The translations under genes and the position numbers were made by a program. Positions 1 to 6,512 of a stretch of 6,744 bases of DNA are shown here, piece after piece; the stretch's first letter is position 1, and each line of letters begins with the position of its first letter. The stretch lies in NCBI GenBank assembly GCA_046596415.1, contig JBKJML010000265.1, positions 1-6,744 on the forward strand. Reading direction: 5' to 3'. The stretch is from JBKJML01 sp046596415. Its GTDB lineage: Bacteria; Actinomycetota; Thermoleophilia; Gaiellales; Gaiellaceae. The notes beneath the pieces are model-generated. The model saw only the letters and a list, made by a program, of their open reading frames with translations. It had not been told where the DNA came from and did not search any database.

Positions 1-395
1 AAGGTGACCGGGATGTCGAGCTCGCCCTCGCCGCTCTTTCCCGGCTTGCGCGGGCTCGTCCCCAGCGCCTTGATCCCAACCGGGATCTCCCGCAGCCCGG
101 CCACGTCGCGGACGGCGCCGTTCAGAACGAGACCGGCCCAACCGTTTGCGTGGGCGGCGGCGGCAACGTGGTCGCCGATCAGGGCCCGGTGGAGCGAGCC
201 GCCCCCTTCGACGACGAGCACGCGCCCTTCGCCCGGCTCGGCGATTCGTCCCTTCAACAGCAGGTTGTCGTCGAGGCAGCGGACGGTGACGATCGGGCCG
301 GCAAAGGCGCGCACGCCTCCGAACTGGCGCAGATCGAGCTCGCAAACTGCCGCATCGGCGTCGTGCTCGTCGAGAATGTCGGCTGTCGGGGTCAT
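1..395 (-). CDS. rraA: RraA-family protein (probable HMG/CHA-type aldolase), 3' end cut by window
   Basis: The first 131 codons are present. RraA-family proteins are usually about 160 residues, so roughly 30 are missing beyond base 1. The N-terminus MTPTADILDEHDADAAVCEL and the following QFGG, AFAGPIVTVRC and DDNLLLK segments match the family pattern. The active-site region is visible: GD at 74-75, then NGWAGLVLNGAVRD, with R96 and D97 matching the Arg-Asp pair that binds substrate and divalent metal in characterised 4-hydroxy-4-methyl-2-oxoglutarate (HMG) / 4-carboxy-4-hydroxy-2-oxoadipate aldolases. LGTSPRK follows at 111-117. Such enzymes cleave 2-oxo-4-hydroxy acids to pyruvate and often decarboxylate oxaloacetate. 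Others in the family were named as RNase E inhibitors. Here the gene closes an operon with a CoA-transferase and a CitE-like lyase, so a metabolic role is the better inference. The ATG overlaps the MFS stop (ATGA) and has an AGGAG 8 nt upstream, which fixes the start. Family is confident, substrate is not. Confidence 0.9.
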   Translation of the reverse strand, partial: MTPTADILDEHDADAAVCELDLRQFGGVRAFAGPIVTVRCLDDNLLLKGRIAEPGEGRVLVVEGGGSLHRALIGDHVAAAAHANGWAGLVLNGAVRDVAGLREIPVGIKALGTSPRKPGKSGEGELDIPVT

Positions 396-1594
396 GCGGT
401 CAGCTCCTGATCGGGGTCGAGTGGCGGGCCGGTGTCGCGACTCGGCCCGATGCTTCGGATCGCGATCGCGGATCCGACGAGCATCGCACCGAGCAGCCAG
501 AAGACGGAGGTCGCGCCGGCGCTGCCCGCGATGAGGCCGCCGGCGGCGGGCGCTGCAACCTGACCGATGCGGTTCCCGGTCAGCCGAACCGCGAGCGCGG
601 TCGAGCGTGCGTGCTCAGGGACGAGTTGCACGACGAGCGTCATCGAGAGCGGCTGTCCGAACCCGATCCCGAAGCCCGCAGCGACGCTCAGCACGCCGAG
701 CAGCCAGACGTTTTGGGTGACGGTCATGGCGACGAAGGCGAGCGCCGCGGCCGCTGCGCCGGTCGCGATCAACCGCGTCCGGCCGACCCTCCTGACGATC
801 GCTCCGATCCCGACGCGCGCGCTGATCGATGCGGCCGCACGGAGCGCGAGCAGGACGCCGACGGCGCGCGGCCCGATGTCGTTCTGCGCCCCGATCACGG
901 GCAGGTACGCGGTGAAGATGTCGGACGCGGCGAGGACGGCGATGCTCGCGAAGATCCCCGCGGGCACACCCCGCGTCCGCACGATCGAGCGAACGCTCCC
1001 CCGTCTCGCCTGGCCGACTGCCGCTGCGCGACCCGAGCTCCGCTCGGCTACGGCGGCGAGCGCGGTCGCCGCCGCGGCTATCCCCGCAGCGGCGAGCATC
1101 ACCTTCGTCGTCGCGGCCGCCGACGGCGTGAAACGCGCACCGAGCAGCGCCCCGAGGAGCAGGGGGCCGACGAGCTGTCCGAGCGAGACGCCCGCGGTGA
1201 GGTAGCCGAAATGCTGGTCGTGGCGGCGATCGTCGGACTCACGCGCGACCACGTCCTGCGCACCCAGCGCGAGCGCGAGGTGTCCGAGCCCGACCACCGC
1301 GCTCGCGCCTGCGATCGAAAGCGTCGTCGTCGAGACGGCAAGCAGGAGGCAGCCTCCGGTCTGGATCGCGCAGCCGACGACGAGCAGCGGCGCGCCGCTG
1401 CGTCGGTCGGAGAACCGGCCGAGCGGGATCGCGAGGAAGATGGGCAGTAGCGCGAACGCGGCCGCGACGAGCCCGACCTCGCGGGCCCCATCCCCGTAGG
1501 CCAGCAGCCGGTACGAGGTCGCCGGCCGCACCATGTAGACGGCCGCCTGCGCGACGCCCATCGCGAGCAGGGCGAAGAGGATGCGGCGGTTCAA
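392..1594 (-). CDS. MFS transporter, about 12 transmembrane segments
   Basis: 400 residues, the usual major facilitator length, mostly hydrophobic helices rich in Ala, Gly, Leu and Val. The loop after the second helix carries motif A as GRFSDRRSG (59-67). The equivalent loop in the C-terminal half is a degenerate ARVGIGAIVRRVGRTR (259-274). A charged linker (about 184-208) separates the two six-helix halves. It would be a proton- or ion-coupled importer, or an exporter, in the cytoplasmic membrane. The substrate is unknown; position between lyase and aldolase suggests an organic acid or pathway product. The start is probably TTG (1594-1592), one codon after the in-frame TAG of the lyase gene. 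No earlier in-frame start is possible, and the next ATG (codon 12) falls inside helix 1. No clear Shine-Dalgarno is seen, so reinitiation after the upstream stop is likely. The C-terminus overlaps the next gene by 4 nt. Confidence 0.88.
   Translation of the reverse strand: MNRRILFALLAMGVAQAAVYMVRPATSYRLLAYGDGAREVGLVAAAFALLPIFLAIPLGRFSDRRSGAPLLVVGCAIQTGGCLLLAVSTTTLSIAGASAVVGLGHLALALGAQDVVARESDDRRHDQHFGYLTAGVSLGQLVGPLLLGALLGARFTPSAAATTKVMLAAAGIAAAATALAAVAERSSGRAAAVGQARRGSVRSIVRTRGVPAGIFASIAVLAASDIFTAYLPVIGAQNDIGPRAVGVLLALRAAASISARVGIGAIVRRVGRTRLIATGAAAAALAFVAMTVTQNVWLLGVLSVAAGFGIGFGQPLSMTLVVQLVPEHARSTALAVRLTGNRIGQVAAPAAGGLIAGSAGATSVFWLLGAMLVGSAIAIRSIGPSRDTGPPLDPDQELTA
404..408 (-). promoter_or_regulatory. 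Ribosome binding site of the rraA-family gene
   Basis: AGGAG on the minus strand, 8 nt before the ATG at 395-393 and inside the end of the MFS gene. It supports this start and gives the aldolase gene its own initiation signal despite the ATGA overlap. Confidence 0.7.
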
Positions 1595-1597
1595 GCG

Positions 1598-2458
1598 CTA
1601 CTCGGCGAGGAGGCGCCTGGCCTGCTCGTAGAACGGCATGTCCACGAACTCGCCGTCGACGGTGATCGAGCCCTCGCCCGCGGCGAGCGCCCGCTCGTAC
1701 TCCTCGACCACCCGGCGGGCACGCTCGAGCTCGGCCTCCGTAGCGCTGAAGACCTCGTTGAGGATCGGTACCTGGGTGGGGTGCATACAGGGTGCGCCGC
1801 GAAGGCCCATGTCCCTCGACTCCTCAGCGGAACGACGGAACGCCTCGAGGTCGCCGAAGCCGACGATCGAGCCCGTCAGCCCGATCGGGACGATGCCGGC
1901 CGCATGGGCTGCGTTGACGACGAGGAAGCTCGCGATCGCGTTTCCCGCGCCCCCGGCCTTCATCCCGGTCGCGATCGTGTAGTCGCTGGAGCCCAGCCCG
2001 ACCGCGACGACCCGGGGGTGTGCGGCGCAGATCTCGGCCGCGTTCAGCAGCCCTTTCGCGCCCTCGATCCGGGCAAAGAAGAGGGTGTGCCCGATCGGCA
2101 GGCCCCGCTCTTCCTCGACGCTCGTCGCGATCTCGTCGAGTGCGAGCACATGCTCGGCCGAATCGACCTTCGGCAGCACGAGCGCGCGCACGTCGGGGCC
2201 GATCGCCGCCTCGAGGTCGGGCACGGCGAGCCGCCACGGCCGGTTGACCCGCACGAGCACATCCGCGCCGGCCTGTCCGACCACCTTCGCCGCCTCGGCC
2301 ACGAGCCCACGGGCGCGTGCCTTCTCCGACGCGGCAACCCCGTCCTCGAGCTCGAGGATGATCGCGTCGGCTCCCCGCTCGTGCGCCTTGACGACGAAGC
2401 GCTCGGAGACGACCGGCACGTAGAGCAGCGAGCGCCAACGGGGACGATACGCGGTCAG
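1598..2458 (-). CDS. CitE/HpcH-family beta-hydroxyacyl-CoA lyase (malyl/citramalyl-CoA lyase-like)
   Basis: With the CTG start proposed here the protein is 286 residues, normal for stand-alone CitE-like lyases. It is a TIM-barrel enzyme that cleaves 3-hydroxyacyl-CoA thioesters to an acyl-CoA and a 2-oxo acid with Mg2+. Visible landmarks are RSLLYVP (9-15, first barrel strand), LELEDGV (35-41), R70 in VRVN, LPK (95-97), E132 in ARIEG and D159 in GLGSSD. The last two are the expected metal ligands and are 27 residues apart, as in malyl-CoA lyases. MHPTQV (225-230) and the tail FVDMPFYEQARRLL are also family-typical. The first ATG/GTG/TTG in frame is GTG 2419-2417, which would cut off the conserved RSLLY strand. 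CTG at 2458-2456 overlaps the upstream TGA as CTGA and has GAGGA 9 nt upstream. No CitD/CitF partners are present, so this is not a citrate lyase subunit. The real substrate (malyl-, citramalyl- or another CoA ester) is undetermined. Confidence 0.9.
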   Translation of the reverse strand: MTAYRPRWRSLLYVPVVSERFVVKAHERGADAIILELEDGVAASEKARARGLVAEAAKVVGQAGADVLVRVNRPWRLAVPDLEAAIGPDVRALVLPKVDSAEHVLALDEIATSVEEERGLPIGHTLFFARIEGAKGLLNAAEICAAHPRVVAVGLGSSDYTIATGMKAGGAGNAIASFLVVNAAHAAGIVPIGLTGSIVGFGDLEAFRRSAEESRDMGLRGAPCMHPTQVPILNEVFSATEAELERARRVVEEYERALAAGEGSITVDGEFVDMPFYEQARRLLAE

Positions 2459-3675
2459 ATCACACCGTCCTCGGCGAGCCGCTCGAGCTCGTCGGCGCCG
2501 ATACCGAGCTCGCCGTAGAGCTCTGCGTTGTGCTCGCCGAGCTCGGGCGCGGGCAGCCGGATCGCACCGGGTGTCGCAGACAGGCGTGGCACGACGTTCT
2601 GGAGCACGACGCCGTCCTCCGCCATCTGGACGACCGTCTCACGCGCCCGGTAGTGCTCGTCGGCCAACGCGTCGACGATGTCGAGCACGGGGCCGATCGT
2701 CAGCCGGTGCGCGGTCGAGAGCTCCATCAGCTCGTCGCGGGAGAAGCGGCGGAACTCCGGCCTCAGCTCCTGCTGGAGCTCATCGCGGTGGGTTAGGCGC
2801 GCCTCCGAGTCCGCGAAGCGTGGATCGGCGAGCAGGTCGTCCCGCTCGATCGCCGCGAAGAAGCGTGCCGCGGTGTCGTCGGTCGCCGCGGAGATCGCCA
2901 CCCAGTGGTCGTCGCTCGTCTGGAAGACGCCCCGCACCGAGGAGACCCCGGCGCCGTCGCCGCGACCTCTCGTCCGGCCGCGGCCCGCGTAAGCGGTCGC
3001 GTCAGCGCCCATGATCGAGAAGAGCGGCTCGTAGAGGGAGACGTCGACGACTTGGCCGGGGCTGCCGTTGACCCGCGTCGCCCAGAGCGCCGCCAAGGTG
3101 GCCGAGGCGGCATACGTCCCTGCCACGGTGTCGGCCAGCGAAAGCGGCGCCTGGACGGGCGGACCGTCGGCGGGCCCGTTCAGGAAGGTGAACCCTGAGT
3201 ACGCCTCGGCGAGCGTCCCAAAACCGGGGCGGCCGGCGTGCGGGCCTGTCTGCCCCCAGCCGGTGATCCGAACGATCACGAGGCGCGGGTTGCGCTCGAG
3301 CAGGGCAGCCGGCCCGCCGCAGAGACGCTCGAGGACACCCGGCGTGAAGTTTTCGGCCAGGATGTCCGCCGTCGCGGCGAGCGCGAGCAGCAGCTCGCGT
3401 CCGCGTTCGCTGCCGAGGTCGAGGGTGATGCTGCGCTTGTTGCGGGCGTACGCCTTCCAGTAGGCGTCGTACCCGTCGATCGTCGTGTGACGGAACGGGT
3501 CGCCGACCCCCGGCCGCTCGACCTTGACGACGTCGGCGCCGAGGTCGCCCAGGATCAGCCCGAGCTGGGCGCCCGAGACGAGCCGGGTGAGGTCGAGGAC
3601 GCGCACGCCCGCGAGCGGGCCGGTGTTCTCGACGGCGTAGCTGCTTCGGGGCAGCGCCTGCTGCTGGTCGAGCAT
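2455..3675 (-). CDS. Class III CoA-transferase (CaiB/BaiF family)
   Basis: 406 residues, the normal length for family III CoA-transferases, which form interlocked dimers and move CoA between carboxylic acids through an aspartyl-CoA/anhydride intermediate. Family signatures are PLAGVRVLDLTRLVSGAQ (20-37), LGDLGADVVKVERPGVGDP (42-60), NKRSITLDLGSERGRE (79-94), ADILAENFTPGVLERL (103-118), ITGWGQTGP (137-145) and LSLADTVAGTYAA (178-190), with D182 in the position of the catalytic Asp. The C-terminal DPRF and LGEHNAELYGELG segments are also typical. The ATG follows directly on the ATPase stop (TAGATG) and no good ribosome binding site is visible, which suggests coupled translation. About 20 residues precede the usual family start. 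Followed by a CitE-like lyase, it most likely activates an imported (hydroxy)dicarboxylate, perhaps from succinyl-CoA or acetyl-CoA. CaiB-type carnitine use, or formyl- or mesaconyl-CoA transfer, cannot be told apart here. Confidence 0.93.
   Translation of the reverse strand: MLDQQQALPRSSYAVENTGPLAGVRVLDLTRLVSGAQLGLILGDLGADVVKVERPGVGDPFRHTTIDGYDAYWKAYARNKRSITLDLGSERGRELLLALAATADILAENFTPGVLERLCGGPAALLERNPRLVIVRITGWGQTGPHAGRPGFGTLAEAYSGFTFLNGPADGPPVQAPLSLADTVAGTYAASATLAALWATRVNGSPGQVVDVSLYEPLFSIMGADATAYAGRGRTRGRGDGAGVSSVRGVFQTSDDHWVAISAATDDTAARFFAAIERDDLLADPRFADSEARLTHRDELQQELRPEFRRFSRDELMELSTAHRLTIGPVLDIVDALADEHYRARETVVQMAEDGVVLQNVVPRLSATPGAIRLPAPELGEHNAELYGELGIGADELERLAEDGVI
2468..2472 (-). 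promoter_or_regulatory. Ribosome binding site deciding a CTG start for the CitE-like lyase
   Basis: GAGGA on the minus strand, inside the last codons of the CoA-transferase gene and 9 nt before CTG 2458-2456. It is the only Shine-Dalgarno-like run near a usable start ahead of the conserved RSLLYVP strand, so it argues for the CTG rather than GTG 2419-2417. Confidence 0.5.
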
Positions 3676-4752
3676 CTAAGCGACGACCGCGCACGCGTCG
3701 GGCGGGATGTGCACCCTGATCCGCGAGCCCGGGACGAGGCGCGGGCTCTGCACCGTCAACGCGACGTCGCCCGCTGTGAGCTCGTACTCGTAGTGGTCGC
3801 CGAGGAAAGCGACCGTGCCCACCTCGGCGTCCCACGTGTTCGTCCCGTTGACGGACAGGTCGTCGTGGGCGTGGAGCGTGACCGCTTCCGGGCGGATCGC
3901 GATCGTCACGTTCCCGTCGGCCTCGCCCGGCGAGCTGACGGCGAGCGAGAGTGGCGACCCGGCCACGGCGACGAGGGCACCGGCGCCGGAGCGGGAGCGG
4001 GAGGCGATCCCCTCGATCAGGTTGACCCGGCCGACGAACTCGGCGACGAAGCGGCTGCTCGGCCGGCGATACACCTCCTCCGGCGTGCCGATCTGCTGCA
4101 CCTCACCGGCGCTCATCACCGCGATCCGGTCGCTCATCGAGAGCGCCTCGTCCTGGTCGTGCGTGACGAAGATCGTCGTCAGCCCGAGCCGGTGCTGAAG
4201 CTCCTTCACCCAGGCGCGGGCACGCTCGCGCAGCTTCGCGTCGAGGTTCGAGAACGGCTCGTCGAGGAGGAGCACGCCCGGCGAGTAGACGAGGGCGCGC
4301 GCGAGGGCGACGCGCTGTTGCTGCCCACCGGAGAGCTGATGCGGGTAGCGCTTCTCGTACGGGGTCATCTCGACGAGCTCGAGCACCTCGAGCACCCGGC
4401 CGCGAATCGCCGCCCGCTTCAGCTTCCTCACCTTCAACGGGAACGCGAGATTGTCGAAGACGGTCATGTGCGGCCAGACCGCGTACGACTGGAAGACGAT
4501 CCCGAGGTTGCGCTGCTCCGCCGGGACGGCGAGCTTGCGGGAGGCGTCGAAGAACGTGTCGTCGCCGACCGCGATAGTTCCCGACTCGGGATCCTGGAAG
4601 CCGGCGATCGACATGAGCGTCGTCGACTTGCCGCAGCCGCTCGGGCCGAGCAGCGTGAAGAGCTCGCCCTCCTTCACGTCGAAGCTGACGTCGTCGAGCG
4701 CTCGCTGGTCGCCGAACTGCTTGACGAGGTTCTGGACGTGGATCTCAGGCAT
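3676..4752 (-). CDS. ABC transporter ATP-binding protein (FbpC/PotA-like, importer)
   Basis: 358 residues: an ATPase domain (about 1-240) and a TOBE-like regulatory tail (about 243-358, with IRPEAVTL). All nucleotide-site motifs are intact: Walker A GPSGCGKST (36-44), Q-loop Q88 in VFQSYAVWPHMTV, signature LSGGQQQR (140-147), Walker B LLLDEP (161-166), D-loop SNLDAK (168-173) and switch His H198 in VTHDQDEAL. The YAVWPHMTV and EPFSNLDAKLRERAR wording is typical of the Fe3+/2-aminoethylphosphonate/polyamine importer group. It would dimerise on the cytoplasmic face and power the adjacent permease. Its ATG overlaps the permease end by 8 nt and has a strong GGGAGGAG just upstream. Its TAG abuts the CoA-transferase ATG, so importer and enzymes are co-transcribed. 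Substrate assignment as iron would rest only on homology. Confidence 0.96.
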   Translation of the reverse strand: MPEIHVQNLVKQFGDQRALDDVSFDVKEGELFTLLGPSGCGKSTTLMSIAGFQDPESGTIAVGDDTFFDASRKLAVPAEQRNLGIVFQSYAVWPHMTVFDNLAFPLKVRKLKRAAIRGRVLEVLELVEMTPYEKRYPHQLSGGQQQRVALARALVYSPGVLLLDEPFSNLDAKLRERARAWVKELQHRLGLTTIFVTHDQDEALSMSDRIAVMSAGEVQQIGTPEEVYRRPSSRFVAEFVGRVNLIEGIASRSRSGAGALVAVAGSPLSLAVSSPGEADGNVTIAIRPEAVTLHAHDDLSVNGTNTWDAEVGTVAFLGDHYEYELTAGDVALTVQSPRLVPGSRIRVHIPPDACAVVA

Positions 4753-6484
4753 GGTCTCCTCCCGCTACGCCGATCTTGAACAGCTTGGCTCCGATCGTCA
4801 GGACGACGACGGTGATCACGACCTGCACCATCGCAAGCGCGGAGACCGGGCCGACCGTCCCCTGGATGAACTGCGCGAGCATCGTCGCGCCCATCACCTC
4901 CGTGCCGGGCTTCACCAGGAAGACGGCGGGATCGTAGTCGTTGATGATCTCGACGAACATCAGGATGAACGAAGCGAAGATGGCCGGGCGCAGCAGTGGC
5001 AGCACGATGCTGCGGCTCGTACGCCACCAGCTGGCCCCGGCGGCCCGGCCTGCCCGGTCGAGCTCCTCCCCGATCCGCGCCAGCGTCGGGTACATGACGA
5101 TGTAGGCGAGCGGCAGGTTGCGCACGCAGAACGCGAGCATGATTCCCCAGATGCTGCCCCGCATGTAATCGCCGAAGGCACCCGTGACGAGATAGACCCA
5201 GAAGAAGCCGATGCCGATGATGATTCCCGGCGTGGCGCGCGGGTAGAGGAGCAGAAACGGCAGGCTGCGGCGCAGCCGGAAGCGTGAGCGGTGTGCGACG
5301 AGCGTCGACAGGGCGACGAAGGCGGTGGTCGCGACCGCACCGACGACGGCGATGATGGCGCTGTTCTGGATCGAGCGGCGGAAGACGATGTCGTCGGCCA
5401 GGACGTGCCAGTGAGCCGAGGTGAGCAGCTCCCACGGCGGCACGAGCGGCGTCAGCACGACGACGAACGACATCGTGGCGAGGCCGAGCACCGGCACGAG
5501 CGTCGTGCCGGCGAGGTAGACGACGAGCGCGCCGGCGAGCGGCCAGCGCCACTTGCGGAGCCGCAGCAGCGCCTGGCGGCCCGACTTGCCGCCGACCGAG
5601 ACGAAGCGCGCCTCGGCGCCGAGCAGACGGTTGCGGAGCACGAGGAGTGCCGTTGCGACGAGGAGCATCATCACCGCGCCCGCGCTGACCGAGCCCGGAT
5701 CGGGCGTCGACGCGTTCGTCCAGGTGTTGTAGAGGTAGCTGGAGACGAAGACGATGTTGTTCGAGGTGCCGAGCAGGAGCGGGATCCCGAGCGCAGCGAT
5801 CGAAAGCGTGAAGATCAGTGTTCCCGCGTTGAGAAGCGCCGGCCGCAGCATCGGGATCGTGATGTTGAAGAGCACGCGCACCGGCTTCGCGCCCGCGCTT
5901 CTCGCCGCATCCTCGAGCGACGAGTCGGCGCGAGAGAGGGCGGCCTGGCAGGTGAGAAAGGCGATCGGCAGCAGGCGCGTCGCCTCGACGATCGCCATGC
6001 CGGGGATCCGGTCGATCGGGATCGTCGGCAGGTGAAGCCGGTCATTCACCATCGCGGTCAGGTAGCCGCCCGGGCCCCAGACGACGAGCCAGCCGAGCAC
6101 CATCCCGAGCGACGGGAGCAGGATCGGCAGCAGGATCAGCTTGCCGAGGGTGCCGCGGCCGGCAAGATCGGTGCGGGTGACGAGGATCGCGACGAGCGCC
6201 CCGCCGAGCACGGCGATCACCGTCGTCAATGCGGCGAAGGCGAGCGTGTTGCCCCAGGCGTGCCAGAAGAGCGAGTCGCCGAAGATCTGGCGGTAGGGCT
6301 CGACCGTGAGGACGCCGCCCGCCTCGTAGAGCGGCCGGTCACGGAACGACGCGACGATCAGCGGCAGGAGCGGGCCCACGATGAGCGCCGCCACCAGGAG
6401 CCAGGTCGCCCAGTGCAGCGCCCACGCCGGAACGATGCTCCGGCGTGGGCGCGGGAACGCCTGCTCGAGGGGGGTCGTGGTCAT
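4745..6484 (-). CDS. Fused two-domain ABC permease (Fe3+/2-AEP-type, FbpB-like)
   Basis: 579 residues made of two homologous membrane domains in one chain, as in FbpB/AfuB-type importers. Domain 1 has helices at roughly 26-46, 78-103, 114-136, 160-180, 217-240 and 266-284. Domain 2 has them at roughly 316-345, 372-396, 405-432, 446-466, 500-512 and 548-567. Each half carries an EAA coupling loop: LEDAARSAGAKPVRVLF..IPMLRPA (190-216) and ELDRAGRAAGASWWRTS..LPLLRPA (474-500). These loops contact the ATPase. The fusion means one permease chain serves both halves of the pore. A short cytoplasmic N-terminus rich in Pro and Arg precedes helix 1. The ATG is 28 nt after the binding-protein stop, with a modest GGAAGG 12 nt upstream. 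The first 40 codons hold two nested inverted repeats (described separately). The end overlaps the ATPase gene by 8 nt. The substrate is not readable; neighbours point to an organic acid. Confidence 0.95.
   Translation of the reverse strand: MTTTPLEQAFPRPRRSIVPAWALHWATWLLVAALIVGPLLPLIVASFRDRPLYEAGGVLTVEPYRQIFGDSLFWHAWGNTLAFAALTTVIAVLGGALVAILVTRTDLAGRGTLGKLILLPILLPSLGMVLGWLVVWGPGGYLTAMVNDRLHLPTIPIDRIPGMAIVEATRLLPIAFLTCQAALSRADSSLEDAARSAGAKPVRVLFNITIPMLRPALLNAGTLIFTLSIAALGIPLLLGTSNNIVFVSSYLYNTWTNASTPDPGSVSAGAVMMLLVATALLVLRNRLLGAEARFVSVGGKSGRQALLRLRKWRWPLAGALVVYLAGTTLVPVLGLATMSFVVVLTPLVPPWELLTSAHWHVLADDIVFRRSIQNSAIIAVVGAVATTAFVALSTLVAHRSRFRLRRSLPFLLLYPRATPGIIIGIGFFWVYLVTGAFGDYMRGSIWGIMLAFCVRNLPLAYIVMYPTLARIGEELDRAGRAAGASWWRTSRSIVLPLLRPAIFASFILMFVEIINDYDPAVFLVKPGTEVMGATMLAQFIQGTVGPVSALAMVQVVITVVVLTIGAKLFKIGVAGGDHA
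4756..4763 (-). promoter_or_regulatory. Strong ribosome binding site of the ABC ATPase
   Basis: GGGAGGAG on the minus strand, 3 nt from its last base to the ATG at 4752-4750 (5 nt counted from GGAGG). It lies within the codons for the permease tail AGGDHA and is the best Shine-Dalgarno match in the window, so the ATPase probably initiates independently as well as by coupling. Confidence 0.8.
5491..5511 (-). repeat. 9-bp perfect hairpin with a 3-nt loop inside the permease
   Basis: CCGGCACGA at 5491-5499 and TCGTGCCGG at 5503-5511 are exact reverse complements around a 3-nt loop, in codons for the first helix of the second membrane domain (TTLVPVL). In G+C-rich coding sequence this may be chance. 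Confidence 0.4.
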
Positions 6485-6494
6485 CGTGGGCCCG
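6371..6494 (-). repeat. Outer 14-bp perfect inverted repeat with the permease start codon in one arm
   Basis: Arms are CGGGCCCACGATGA at 6371-6384 and its exact reverse complement at 6481-6494, 96 nt apart. In the mRNA the 5' arm spans the last bases of the intergenic gap and the permease AUG (6484-6482). The 3' arm is coding sequence around residues 34-38. Pairing would bury the start codon. The second hairpin (6418-6452) sits inside the enclosed region. All base pairs were checked by eye; whether it forms in the cell is inference. Confidence 0.7.
6418..6452 (-). repeat. Inner 14-bp perfect stem with a 7-nt loop near the permease 5' end
   Basis: In the mRNA the arm GCGCCCACGCCGGA (6452-6439) is followed by a 7-nt loop GCATCGT and the exact complement TCCGGCGTGGGCGC (6431-6418). 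It covers codons about 11-23 of the permease. It is too G+C-rich and uninterrupted to be trivial, but has no U-run, so it is not an intrinsic terminator. It could pause ribosomes, block 3' exonucleases to protect the upstream binding-protein message, or act with the outer repeat. Confidence 0.75.
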
Positions 6495-6496
6495 GA

Positions 6497-6502
6497 CCTT
6501 CC
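6497..6502 (-). promoter_or_regulatory. Probable weak ribosome binding site of the permease
   Basis: GGAAGG on the minus strand, with 12 nt between it and the ATG at 6484-6482, longer than the usual 5-9 nt. It lies just outside the arm of the inverted repeat that includes the start codon, so if that stem forms the site stays single-stranded while the ATG is hidden. Confidence 0.45.
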
Positions 6503-6512
6503 GTGGCGCGGG

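Noticed and set aside
4..534. Plus-strand open frame opposite rraA and the MFS 3' end
   Set aside because: Ser/Arg/Pro-rich with no recognisable domain, spanning two supported minus-strand genes.
611..1450. Plus-strand open frame opposite the MFS gene
   Set aside because: Charged low-complexity composition and no motif. The opposite strand encodes a full-length MFS protein with motif A.
1598..2458. True citrate lyase beta subunit (CitE of the CitDEF complex)
   Set aside because: No acyl-carrier CitD, CitF or CitC/X/G genes are adjacent and the neighbour is a stand-alone CoA-transferase, so a free CoA-thioester lyase fits better.
3238..4779. Long plus-strand open frame (513 codons) opposite the ATPase and CoA-transferase
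   Set aside because: Its product is Arg/Asp/Glu/His-rich low-complexity sequence with no family motif, and it crosses three junctions of well-supported minus-strand genes. It is an antisense shadow of G+C-rich codon use.
5491..5511. Regulatory role for the 9-bp triloop hairpin in the permease
   Set aside because: Short G+C-rich palindromes are expected by chance in such coding sequence and nothing links this one to a gene junction. It was kept only as a low-confidence repeat.
6418..6452. Intrinsic transcription terminator between binding protein and permease
   Set aside because: The stem is strong but lies inside the permease coding region and is not followed by a U-run on the transcript.
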